Shown here: piece after piece, positions 1 through 10,962 of the stretch
Numbering within the stretch: the first letter of the stretch is position 1
Layout: every line of letters begins with the position of its first letter
Assembly: GCA_918026815.1 (NCBI GenBank)
Contig: CAKJVC010000021.1
Span: 310,001 to 374,000 of the forward strand
Direction of reading: 5' to 3'
Source: Chalara sp. BL73
Taxonomy: Eukaryota > Ascomycota > Leotiomycetes > Helotiales
Length of the DNA: 64,000 bases
Notes under the pieces: model-generated
Seen by the model: only the letters and a program-made list of their open reading frames with translations
What the model was told of the DNA's origin: nothing
The model's database searches: none
Program-made: the position numbers and the translations under genes

Positions 1-1207
1 CAAACATATTGAGCAGACCGCTCCTCGACCGCACAGGCTGAGGCTGATAATATTTTGCCGCAAAGCAATCCGATACCAAAGTATTTGTGCTTCCGAGCTG
101 TCGCTGTGGCCTCGCTGTTGCACAAATGTGGCGTTTGGCGTACTGACCCACGCCAACACATTTCTCCATTTTTGGCGGCTTCCCCCTCCTCTCAGGCACC
201 AACAGCGCAGCTTTCGTCTATCATAACCTTATCGCTTCGAGCAACACTCTTGCAGCTGGATATTTAATACATGATGCAGCAGCTACAGTACAGTATCGCA
301 GGGAGATGACCGCATGGGAGAGTCTGGACGTGCATGAACCTAATATGGGGCAGCAGATTTCGAGGAGCGATAAAGATCGTGCTAAACCTTGGTCCATGCG
401 GGCAGCCGAGCGGAATCGAGACCATACAGTACGTTGCAAGTAACGGCCATGGGGCTAACCGAAGTTGATGTTGCATCTCCGAATCTTCATGGCTCGAGTT
501 CATGGGCGTGTTGGCTGCCGTGTTCCTGGGCATCAAATTTCCCTTCCCCTGTCGAGTTCCCAACTCAGGTCTAAAAAATCATGCCAAGCAGTCAGCGGAA
601 AGGGGCCGAGTCTTCCAGACCGATGTTAAGCTGTCTATCAATATTTGATCCTCAACAATCCCGGAGGCGGATCCCATGGATGCATATCTTCAATACGAGG
701 ATGAAAAAAAATCTCATAATTTTGTGTCACTGCAGCTGCCGTGCAACATCGAAAACGCAGGTCCCAACATTGGCCGCCCTCCACTCAGCTGTGATATCCC
801 ATTACAGAAACTCAATGGGTTTCCAATGTTGTATAGAAGTAGATAGCGAGTACAAATTGCTCATTCTGGTTGTTTATATCTGCAGCTATCTCTATTTTAC
901 GACACTTGGCTGCCGATGATTTGCATAATACCCGTCGAAGTATGACCAGGGGCGCTGTTGACCCTGTAATTCTGGCAATTTTTCTTCAGCTTCACTCTCT
1001 AAGACCCTTGGTTATGCATTCGCACTATTGACTGAAGACTCAAGTCCTCGTCCCAAGCGTTTTGCGGGACATGGATAGAGCCGGATTAGAGTTCCGATTT
1101 CTCGTCGTCTCTTTACTATACGAAGTATAAAGTCTAACATGAATCCCTTCAAGTGATCTTCACCAGCACGCATTCCATCCCAGTGATTACCCACACACTT
1201 TTGAGCA
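1..1207. other. Intergenic, no gene recognised
   Basis: Several short open frames exist on both strands but none exceeds about 110 codons, none shows a family motif, and none splices into a longer frame. The last 200 bases are the likely promoter and 5' leader of the WSC-domain gene that follows. Confidence 0.5.
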
Positions 1208-2871
1208 ATGGCTTCAAAATATCTTGGATCCGTCGTGAGCGCAGCTCTCCTGCTGTCATCTGTTCTAGCTTCTCCTACTGTCGAGTACTCGTCCAGTCTG
1301 AGCAAGCGAGACGGAGTCATTCCAGAAGTGTTGCCGGGGTCATGGACTTCCCTCGGTTGTTATAAGTAAGCTGGAGCTACCTTGAATAATGTTACTCCTA
1401 CTGACCAAAGCCGCAGCGAGATTGGCCGTACATTGACTGGAGGTGGCTACGACAATGCTACAACTAACACAATTGAATTATGTATCGGCTACTGTGAAGC
1501 GCGGGGTTTCATTTACGCCGGAACCGAGTACGGCTCTCAATGCTGTAAGCCGTAAAGTTTAAACATATTTGAAATGACCACTAATCAATCCCAGGGTGCG
1601 GTAACAGAATCACTCCTCCTTCGGCACCCGCCACTGGTTGCACTTTCACTTGCGGCGGGAACAGCACCCAAGCATGCGGTGGCGCAGATCGTCTAAACAT
1701 CTTCTGGAGTGGCCAAACTGGACCTCAAACAAACCCAGGCCCAGGTCTTTGGTCATCCCTTGGATGCTACACGTAAGTGCCAGCAAAATGAGAATTTCAT
1801 GCTAATCATGAAACTAACAGTCATCTAGTGAAGGACTAACTGGGCGACTTCTCGTCAACGGCGTGGCTACAGTAGGCGGAGCTGAAGCGCTGACTATTGC
1901 GCTCTGTACAGATGCTTGTCAAGCTGGTGGTTACGCTCTCGCTGGAGCTGAATATGGCCAGGAATGTTGTAAGTTCTCCAAATGCCCTTACTGAACGAGA
2001 AAGAAGTTAATCATAAATTCGAAAAGGGTGTGGCAATACTCTCTCCAACGGTGGAACTCTTGCTCCAGAAGCTACGGAATGCAATGTACTTTGCAAAGGA
2101 AATGGCTCAGAATTCTGTGGTGGCCCAAGCAGGCTCAACGTCTACAATTTCAATGGGACTTTCACGCCTCCCACACCTCCAACCACAACAACCACCACTG
2201 TTTCTCCAACAGCAGTACCGACAGCAGGAAGCTACGTCTACTATGGCTGCCAGACTGAGGGTTACAACGTCAGAGCTCTGTCAGCCAAAGGTACTACCTC
2301 AGCGACCATGACCATCGGCACCTGTGAGGCTTTCTGCTCCGGTTACACCTATTTCGGAACAGAGTATGGCTCAGAATGTTGGTGCGGCAACTCCTTCGGT
2401 AACGGCTCAACCTCAGTCCCAGATACTGAGTGCAACTTCCGCTGCCCAGGTGACGTCTCCCAGTTCTGCGGTGCTGGCGATCGTCTCTCAGTCTACATAC
2501 GCAATGGCACCGACGCGCCGCAACCAACACCTACTGCACCACCCGCTAACCTTCCTACCGGCTGGTCATCGCAAGGCTGCTGGGTTGATGGCCAATTCGG
2601 TCGTATTCTTTCCACCCAACAGCCTGATTCCGCTACCCTCACTATTGAGTCGTGTATCGGAGCCTGTTCGGCTGCGGGATTCACCATTGCAGGCTTAGAA
2701 TATAGCTCACAGTGTTTCTGTGATACCCAGATCCGGAACGGTGGTTCACTAGCGATTGCGCAGACAGATTGCAATATGCCCTGTAGCGGAAACTCGGCGC
2801 AGGTTTGTGGTGCCGGCAACAGGCTCTCGATCTACTCGGTCGGGACGCCGGTTGTAAACCCGCCCGCGTAG
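1208..2871 (+). CDS. Secreted protein with four WSC domains
   Basis: Five exons (1208-1365, 1417-1544, 1595-1772, 1829-1968, 2027-2871) give 482 residues. Residues 1-21 are a signal peptide, followed by a Kex2-like KR at 33-34. Four WSC modules follow in tandem, each starting with a GCY/GCW/GCQ-type motif and carrying the conserved patterns SQCWCGN or SECWCGN and CGGxxRLxxY/F; a Thr/Pro-rich linker separates modules two and three. WSC domains bind carbohydrate (beta-glucan or xylan in characterised fungal proteins) and also occur in cell-wall stress sensors. There is no C-terminal membrane helix or GPI signal, so this is a secreted wall- or glucan-binding protein rather than a Wsc sensor. All four introns keep frame exactly, and three of them cut inside or just before the CWC motif. 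The start is the only ATG that gives a signal peptide. Function is inferred from the domains. Confidence 0.9.
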
Positions 2872-3234
2872 AACGGCTCTGTTAGAACGCTCTACAATGC
2901 TGGTTTGAGATAGTGCCCTGACACTTCTTTTAATGACTTGATGGACGGACGGATGGACGGTTACTTTCTTCGGTTGGGGGACTCTCATACCAACATTTCT
3001 TTTGTTACAGGGACGATGGATAAGGGGTTAGATTCTCGGATATAATTGACTTAAAGACGAGGGAGTTGGATGAGTCCGCATAAAAGCACACAAAAGGATA
3101 GATAGTGTATAAGACTGAGGTACTTATTCGGAATAGTTCCAACGGACATAGATTTCTTTCGTCTTCTTGAACTGACTGGCTCTGCGCTATATACGATCGT
3201 TCTCGAATCCTTGCTCATGCCAAAGGTCTCAGCC

Positions 3235-3791
3235 TCAGTCATCCGAGCCTGCCCTCCCTAACGCCTCGTTAACCTCGCTAACCATCTTCCTAACCGGCCA
3301 CTCTCCCCTCAGTACCCTGCTCCTCTCCTCCCACCCGATCCCCTTTCCCGTTTCCCGCACCGCGTTCGGCAGTACCTTCTCGTCCCCCTTCTCCGACACA
3401 TCATCCAAAAAGCTCGACAGGCTCTCACTTCCATGATTACCGAACATAGCCGACCTCGTCCTGTGAAGGATCAGTAAGTGGCTGAGGAGTTGCTCATATG
3501 GTAGAAGGTCGAGGAGCTGCGCTTTCTTGGTTATGGGGCTCAGCGTGGGGGAGCAGATGATGAGGGTATAGATCTTGTCGAAATCCGAAAGGGAGAGGTA
3601 GAGCCGAGAGCGGGCTTGTTCGAAGGAGTGTAGGAGTTCGGCCACTGTTTGCTCTTTAGGGCAGGATGAAGATGAGAGGTGAGGGTCGGTTTCTGAAGGG
3701 CTATGTGTAGATGGCCGTTAGGATGTGGTTGGAGAGTTGAAGGTTTGGGTTTTGGGTTTTGCTTTGGGTCTCTCCTTTTTCTGGGACTCAT
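3235..3791 (-). pseudogene. Hypothetical small protein, probably frameshifted
   Basis: Two overlapping minus-strand frames look like one protein. The first begins at ATG 3791 (or 3812) with a basic, Pro/Lys-rich start, MSPRKRRDPKQ. The second, open from about 3700, continues as an ordinary globular sequence and ends at 3235. No GT-AG intron lies between them; a single-base shift near 3705 would join them into about 185 residues. The second frame alone has no ATG. I do not recognise the family. It may be a recently broken gene, a sequencing error, or a different gene model with an upstream exon. The stretch 2872-3234 before it holds only the 3' region of the WSC gene. Confidence 0.4.
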
Positions 3792-4217
3792 TCTTGGGGC
3801 CTTGCTGTTCATATTGGGCTGTCTCATAGTCGCTTTGTATGTTTTTGCTACTGCTCGGGTCATGTATGGTAACATTCCGAATATATCTGAACGTTATGTT
3901 CTCCCTGCTTACATTGAAAACTTAGCTTTATGGTGCTTGAAATATCGAACGTTCATCCGTGAGTACAGCGATTTTGGTGAATGATTGGTGTCGAAGTGAG
4001 CGCATATACACATTCCGTAACACTGCAATAACCACAGGATGATTGCTAGAACCAATGAAATAGTCACATCTTCTGCTACATCTTAAGTTGACTCTCAGCT
4101 ACAAGTTCTCGAACATAGATAAGCTGATATCATCAAAGAATTTTTTTCCCTTCCTTCCTTCCTTCCAATATACTAAAATTGACAAGAAAATAATCCAAAT
4201 TGTTATGCATAATAGTC

Positions 4218-4841
4218 CCTATTAACATGTAAACAGGATATCTTAAAACGCCTGACACTTCGCCAACCAGGCACCTCGAGCCTTTCATTGCAAAGAAACT
4301 TGTCTTAAAGGTCAAGGCTTTAATCGTCTCTGGAGGCGCCAAGGAGACAGACACTAAGAAGGAGATCGAGACTACCATAAAAAATGGCAATATCAAGACC
4401 TTTGCTATTTTAAAGGATGTCGATGATGCAAAAGAGGCTAGTGTAGTCAAGGATAACGATACGAAAGTAGGTAACGGGGCTGTAGATGACAAGGCTACTA
4501 AGCCATTAGAGCACCAATCAGGGAGTACTCTGAGAAGACTAGAAGAGGTTGAAGTGACGCAAACGCGTTACATCGATTTCATCATTGATCTGGAGAAAAA
4601 CCTTAACCTCGTGATGAAGTGGAGCTCTGGATTTTTCAAAACCAACATCTACTCCCCTCGCACCAGTGGGAAAAAGTGGAAGCACTACAATGGTGGATGT
4701 AGTTGGAGAAGTGAATATACAGCGTTAGTGTCAGAATCTTCATCTATAGATAGCCATAGCCAGAAAAGGAAACTCCGCGTGGAGGAGACCCCACGGTGTG
4801 CAAAATATCATGGCGCTGTGAAACATGCCCTGAAGGAGATC
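4218..4841 (+). other. Long open frame without ATG, lysine-rich
   Basis: About 207 codons are open on the plus strand, with protein-like, Lys/Glu/Asp-rich composition (for example KETDTKKEIETTIKNG) and a stop at the end. There is no ATG near its 5' end. A pyrimidine-rich stretch and an AG at about 4225 could be a splice acceptor, but I found no convincing upstream exon. It may be the last exon of a degraded gene. I recognise no family. The surrounding 3880-4217 and 4878-5418 show nothing else. Confidence 0.3.
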
Positions 4842-4877
4842 TAATTCGTGGTGTATCAGATCCCCTTCAGGGCATGT
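4823..4877. repeat. 19-bp inverted repeat (hairpin)
   Basis: Arms 4823-4841 and 4859-4877 are inverted copies with one mismatch (18 of 19 paired), separated by 17 bases. The left arm contains the last codons and stop of the open frame at 4218-4841. It could form a strong hairpin in transcript or DNA. Its role is unknown. Confidence 0.7.
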
Positions 4878-5418
4878 GTGCAATCCAGAAGACAGTCTTA
4901 AATATCAAGGTTGGTACTCAAAGCATGCCTCCAGCACTTGGAATGGGAACCAGAAAAGGTATGCGTTTCAATAATACTACAAATAGTAAACCTGGGAAAT
5001 GTATTATAAGCCAGTATTGACTTTAGTTTGGGGTAGAGCAGGCAGGTGAACGACACCCGAACTATGGTAGACTTTGCGTCCATTGACGACAACTGATTTC
5101 AAATACATGTGCATGAGTATGGAACGTTGAATCTCAAGGCGACATTGCTGCGAACGGGTGATAAACGAGTCGTTGCGATTATGCTATGATTACTGCAAAG
5201 GGTGATGGTGGTTGATGGTTTGGAGGTCCAAAAATAAAACTGTGGCTGTGTGGATTGAGGAGGCTGACGCGCTAAGATTTGCTGCGGGATTGACGGATTG
5301 ACGGATTAACGGTACCCTTTACATCGACATCGCGACAACATCAACCTCTACACTCCAAACACATCATCAAGATTGCAGTCTAGAGAGAGCAGGCCCATGC
5401 TCTCGAGAGTCACTCAAT

Positions 5419-6926
5419 ATGCCTGATTCGCAACCGCCCATTGGTCATGACGACTCCATCAGTTCGCAAGACCATGCCCACGAAGATAGCAAGACAAAGA
5501 CGAAGAGCCGCAGGCCAGCGAGTAAGGACAGATTGGCACAAATTTGCAGCTACAGGACTGCGCTAATGATACTACTTCTGTACAGATACGGCTTTCCGCC
5601 AACAAAGATTGAAAGCATGGCAGTGAGTGCGACCTCAAACCTATGGTTGATACACGCTGACAAATGACCTTAGACCAATCCTCACTCCAAAAAGTGTCCT
5701 CCCTCTATTCTTCGCCATCGGCATAATATTTGGTCCTATTGGAGGAGCATTGATATTTGCCAGTTCCCAGGTTAGTGAAGGCTGGAGGATATTGCCCGGC
5801 CCACCGGACAGAAGCTGACATAAACCACGAAAAGGTACAAGATATCGTCCTGGATTATACAAATTGCTTTGAGGATGCACCAGTTGGGACCTTTGAAACC
5901 ATGCCCTCAAAATTAGTAACGGAGCACTTCAAATCGTCGAATAGGACCAGGACACCTCCTGCTTGGCAACGGAACGAGATTGATGCTGCGTATCGCAACG
6001 CCTCTACTGGTGTTGTTCATGCTACAATCAATAATACGATCCAGTGTACACTGCAATTTGACATCTTGCACGATCTGCAGCCTCCGGTCCTCTTTTACTA
6101 CAAGCTCACAAATTTCTACCAAAACCATCGGCGATACGCCAAATCCTTCAACACCGACCAGCTATCAGGCAAAGCTGTCTCAGCAAGCACAATTAAGGGC
6201 AGCGACTGCACACCTCTGACCGTTAGCGACGGAAAGGCATACTATCCTTGTGGTCTGGCCGCCAACTCCATTTTCAACGATACATTCAGCAGTCCTCTTC
6301 TTCGTAATCCACCAGGCGAGGCAACCCCCAAACTTTACCAGATGAAGAACAACTCTGGAATCGCTTGGGGCAGTGATAAAGATCTATACGGGACGTATAA
6401 AGGAAGCTGGGCAGATGTCGTACCACCGCCAAATTGGCGCGACAGGTATCCTAATGGCTATAGCGATGATTACCACCCAGATCTCGTAAACGATGAGGCA
6501 TTCCAAGTCTGGATGCGCCTGGCAGGTCTCCCAACTTTCAGCAAGCTTGCGCAAAGAAACGATGACGATATAATGGTAGCAGGCACATATACTGTGAATA
6601 TCACCCACCGTAAGCAAACCTTGCTCTTCTCTTACCTATCTCGCAGCTAACGCGACACAGACTTCCCCGTAACCGAGTTCGGCGGTACAAAATCCATCGT
6701 TATCTCTACACGCACCGTCGTTGGAGGCCGCAATCCCTTCCTAGGCATCGCCTACGTCGTCGTTGCCGGGCTCTGCGTTGTTCTCGGCACCCTCTTCACC
6801 GTAACGCATCTCATCCGCCCCCGCAAATTGGGCGACCACACCTATCTCACCTGGAACAATGAGGCGCCAACCGCAACCACAACTGGGCGAGATACGGGTG
6901 CCGACGCCGGTCGTCACGATGCATGA
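5419..6926 (+). CDS. CDC50: CDC50/LEM3-family P4-ATPase (flippase) beta subunit
   Basis: Five exons (5419-5521, 5586-5622, 5674-5770, 5835-6609, 6661-6926) give 425 residues, the usual CDC50 length. Family landmarks in order: [20 protein letters not shown] before the first membrane helix (about 55-76), the conserved DYTNC start of the ectodomain, an ectodomain with several N-glycosylation sites and the [12 protein letters not shown] block, then [17 protein letters not shown] and a second helix at about 364-389. CDC50 proteins bind P4-ATPases and are needed for their ER exit and phospholipid flipping across Golgi, endosomal and plasma membranes. The second exon is only 37 nt, yet splices in frame and supplies the conserved FRQQRLKAW residues, so the model is secure. 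Neighbours are unrelated. Confidence 0.95.
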
Positions 6927-7599
6927 AGACGTGCAACAGGTACAAGCGAATGCGTAAAATGTGAATATCAGAAGATGGAGGAGATGTATAATAAGTCTTT
7001 TCTTGCTATGGGACTCTGAGATATTGAACTTTTTTTATGGCGAAGCGGTCGGCGCAGTTTTATCGGTTCTATGAGAGGTACGATTGGGATGCACTGGGTC
7101 TGATTTTGCTAGATGAATGAAAATGCATTTAAATAAGCAGGAAGGTTGAGGCTGATAAGATTTCGATTTTATTTCGGTTGCCCCTCAAAGCCTTTGACAT
7201 ACGGGAAAGAAGATGTATAGCAGGCTCCATCACTATGGCCAATTGGCATAGTTCCTCAAGTCATAGCGTCACTGAAATATTTGCATCTCATTCTGTTTCT
7301 TCCTTGGATCATTATGATGGATGATACCCCCATATACTGCGGCTAGGGGCCTAGTCACACACCTTCAAAAAGTCCTACAGCTCTTAACATTAGAACTCGC
7401 TACTTTTAAGAAAGCTGTGTGATAAAAGGGGCTTACCAGGGTCTGGCCAGCCAGCTCACTGGGTCCCATACGACATCTGTTTGAGGCCGCAGTCCCTTCC
7501 TTAAGAACAACATTTTTCATTCCATACACTTGAGATATTCCTCCCTTGTGCCGGGATACCTGGATAATCTCTTCCCTCGGTGGCGAGACCACGACTATG
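6927..7599. other. Intergenic and 3' side of sedolisin relic
   Basis: Plus-strand 3' region of the CDC50 gene, then sequence downstream of the sedolisin relic. A minus-strand open frame at 7365-7592 (75 codons) shows no match I recognise; it may be further decayed protease sequence. Confidence 0.4.
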
Positions 7600-8473
7600 T
7601 TGCTCAGTCTGTCAGGATAGAAAGTCCCCGCTGCGTACCGGAAATAATGTTTAAGGAAGAGGTTGCTAAGCCTCTGTCGCTTGAGAAGCTGGTCTTGGGA
7701 TTAGATGCTGCGAATTCTGGGTGAAATTGTTTCATCCCCCGGCCGCAGTGGCATAACTGGTAGGAAATCTGAGGGATGGAAGCCTTGGTACTGGTACACA
7801 CAAAGGTGAGATTCCCTTGGTGGAGTATTTAGATACCTCTTCACTCTTCCCGGATGTCACTTGAGCACAGGCTGCGATGGAATGCCGAAGGACCGCAGCG
7901 TTGGCTGGATAACATCGATGTGATAATGCAGATGTTGTGATATCGACCACTTCTCAGTCCGGACCATTTTATGGCCATGCACATGCTCAAAGACAGAATA
8001 TTCAGTTTCTAACATCTCTTCAACTAGGCTGAATAAGACCCTGATCTTGAACCTGTCTTTTGCGGGAGGGTATTTTAGCTTGGTGGTATCAATGCCATTG
8101 TCACCGAGCCATTGATGAAGAAGGTGAAGAGCATCGTTCGCAGGTTCCGTCAGCTTATCAAACTCTGTGATCGTAAGGCGCTGGCCATAACGACAACCTA
8201 TAGGATCAGATACTTGGGTCTAATCAGCCGGAAAACAGGTCTACGCCGCCCCAGTGATAGCATACCTTAGAGTCAATCCCGCGCAGGATTATCCATTTAA
8301 CTCTGCTTAAGACCAACCTGAATATGAATGAGATGATTTGGACGAGCGCGACCAGTTCTAGACCATGAAGGGCGGAATAGTACGGATGGATCCCTTAAGA
8401 ATCATAGGCGAATGCCTTGCGGAATAGCAAATTTAATGCATCCAAGAGACAGAAGTAGACACAGCATCTCCAT
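7600..8473 (-). pseudogene. Sedolisin (S53, tripeptidyl-peptidase-like) pseudogene
   Basis: Reading the minus strand from ATG 8473 gives a signal-like start (MEMLCLLLSLGC), then an in-frame TGA, then WSRTGRARPNHLIHIQVGLK, which matches the start of a sedolisin pro-domain. TAA, TGA and TAA codons follow. A putative GT-AG intron leads to the clear pro-domain core at about 8210-7900: VSDPIGCRYGQRLTITEF, a GIDTTKLKYPPAKD block, LETEYSVFEH and the HIDVIQPT end. Beyond that the frame shifts, but QFHPEFAASNPKTSF-like sequence continues toward the catalytic domain. No catalytic Ser/Glu/Asp region is recognisable. Functional homologues are secreted acid peptidases cleaving tripeptides. This copy cannot make a full enzyme. 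Several stops could derive from CAA or CGA by C-to-T change. Confidence 0.75.
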
Positions 8474-8952
8474 GTTTTGGATATCGGGAGGCAGATAAAG
8501 CAGTGATTCAGTAGATTGAGAGCAAATGTGGAGCAAGATGTGGAGCAAGATGTGTATGACGTTCAGCAGCTGAGGCAGATCATGTATTTATCATGCCCTA
8601 ATGTGAAGGTAACTGAGAAGGCCGACATATCAACGCATTCCTTGAATAAAATCGCCGTGTACTAAGCACCAAAGCTACTCGGATAAGTACTTTGAAGTTG
8701 TTTAGGTTTTTTCATAGGAGCAAAGTATTCTCATTCTCCTTTCAAAATGGGGGCTGTCACCTGATGTCGTGTTGCGCTAAAGCTAGCGCTCTATCTCTTC
8801 AAAAGGTTCTTTTCAAGCCGTGCCTTTCTCAAAGTTCAACAAGCGTTCGACATGTAGGTAGCGACAATAGGGCCTGCATTTAGAGCTTTCTTCGGCGCCA
8901 CAAGTGGTATGAATAAAGTATTATTACCTGATGTTACTTTGCTACATGGTCG
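8474..8952. other. Intergenic
   Basis: Upstream of the protease relic and downstream of the F-box gene. It contains a 12-base tandem duplication (gtggagcaagat, twice, near 8530-8555). No gene seen. Confidence 0.5.
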
Positions 8953-10398
8953 TCATCTTGACATTGAGCGCCCCTCTAGACCTTGCCGCCTCCAAGCTCT
9001 TCGATTCATCTTCAGCACACCCCAGCCCTTCAGGCGCCACTTATCCCAGAAGACATATCCCCAGTCCCGATGACCATTGTTGATCTCGTCAAAATCCCAC
9101 GGTTTTGCGCCTTTACTCCATAAGAAACCAGAATTTGGGCCCCAAGCCTCTTCGCTCACGAAACGAACGTCGTTGAACATGTCGGGATTGATCCCTTGCG
9201 CACGGTGCGCGCGTTGCTGGGACTTGTGATATGCGGACAGTGCCCACGCGAGATTTGTTTCCTCGTCTGACAAGTTGCACACAAGCAACGAGTACTGACG
9301 GCTACGTGTTCCCGCAGTGCTGACACGGTGGAAATGTTCGAGTCCAAGGGACATGCAGTATTCTTTCTTTTCCTCAAAGCGATGCATATAATAGGACGCG
9401 TCTGTGCCTGTTAGCATTGGAAACAGGTGAGCAAAATTTGGCGGTTTCGGGGCAGGAAGCATGAGAACACGAAGCTGTATATATCACGTACCAGGCCTCA
9501 CTCTTTGTCTTTGATAATCTTTCTTCCCATCAGCCGCATCCTGGTTTCCATGCTGCCTCAGGATGAAGTCATACTGGTCCAATATATATTTTCCAATACA
9601 GGCAAGCTCCTCAACCTCCCAGATCTCGAATCTAGATAGAAAAAGTCTCGACAAGGCCATGACAGAGAGCCTGCCCGTTTGCGGGGCGGCTGTTGATATT
9701 TTCTCTTGAAAGAAGATACAATACAGCTGAAACCGGTATAAAGCGCGATAAAGACGCGTCAGTTCTGTTTGTCGAGGAGGTTTCCACGACGCTAGCTTCG
9801 CACCGGTAACCGGATGCTCAGATAACATTTCTTTGCAATACCGTGAGGCAATTTTCTCGATCATAAGCTGATAGTTGGCCATTGATATGAGGTCTTTGAA
9901 GTCCAACGCCTCGCCGACATAGCTCGCGTGACGCCTGTTTTCATGATACTCTGCCAAGAGTTCACTTCTTCTTGCATCCCGTTCTGGAATATGTTGCGAC
10001 AGGACATTGGCCACCTTGAAGAGAAACCTAGCCTCGAAAAATAGACCTGGCGGTATGGTCCCAGTAAGGGCGGCGGAAAGGATGGTGCGCCTCTGGTCAC
10101 GGTAAGCCTGGTGAAGTAATGGCGAAGCGTGCACGAGCGCCTTTAAGGTCGAGATATCCGCATTTTGCAGGATGAGCACCTTAATTTCTACCGGGAGGCG
10201 CTCGAGTGAAGAACCTGTGACGACCTTTCTTTTCCCACGGCGACGTTTGGATAATGGCGGTTTGTCGGAGATGAGCACGCCGTACTCATCTCTTAGATCG
10301 CCATAAATGTCCACGTGCGTGCCTTGGGTATGCGAATGTCGTCGCTCGATCTTCTTGAGAAATCTCCGCATTCGAACTGCAAAGACAACCACTTGCAC
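8953..10398 (-). CDS. F-box domain protein
   Basis: Two exons (10398-9492 and 9407-8953) join in phase to give 453 residues. An F-box-like segment, SLERLPVEIKVLILQNADIS and following residues at about 64-105, shows the expected Leu-Pro-x-Glu and later SPLLHQAY pattern. The rest is helical and resembles the many lineage-specific fungal F-box proteins of unknown substrate. F-box proteins normally link a target to Skp1-Cul1 ubiquitin ligases. The second exon holds aromatic-rich sequence (GYVFWDKWRLKGWGVLKMN) typical of the C-terminal part of these families. The 5' end is the first in-frame ATG; a second Met ten residues on (MRRFLKK) is possible. Sequence 10399-10962 between this gene and the subtilase shows nothing else. 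Confidence 0.75.
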
Positions 10399-10962
10399 TG
10401 CGTCACTGGATACCGGTAAGGACTGACTGATGGTCTATCTGAATAAGAGATATGTTGATAGCGCTGTTGAGGATGTTTGTGGGTTATAATAAGAGTGTCC
10501 AAAGGTGGGGAAGCTGTGTCTGCATTCCTACTTACTATACTTTACCAAAAAATCGCTCATGCACTCAGCATTGCAGTCAAGTGCTGTAGGGTGTGGAGAA
10601 ATCGCGCAATATGGCGCCTTGGCTGGGAAGTACAGGGCCTTGTTTAGCCTTTCGTTTAACGTGCCCGCCACCTCCATAATTGGTGTTGCATGAACTTTTA
10701 TCGAGCCTCGGAGATGGTAAAGAACATTCTCTTTTCTATTTTATTGACCGACGGAACGTGTTTGTTCACAAGAGAAGCCTAGATTATCGAAGGTAAGTGC
10801 TGGTCAACTCCCACAGGTACTCGGTCTGCTGATCAAAGTAAGATTTAATAGGTTGGCGTTCCTGATGCACCCAAGACTTATTTTGCGGCATTTATCATAG
10901 CTTAGACAAATGAAAATATTATTAGATGTACATTAAGGTGTATCTGAAGTATATCTCAACTT

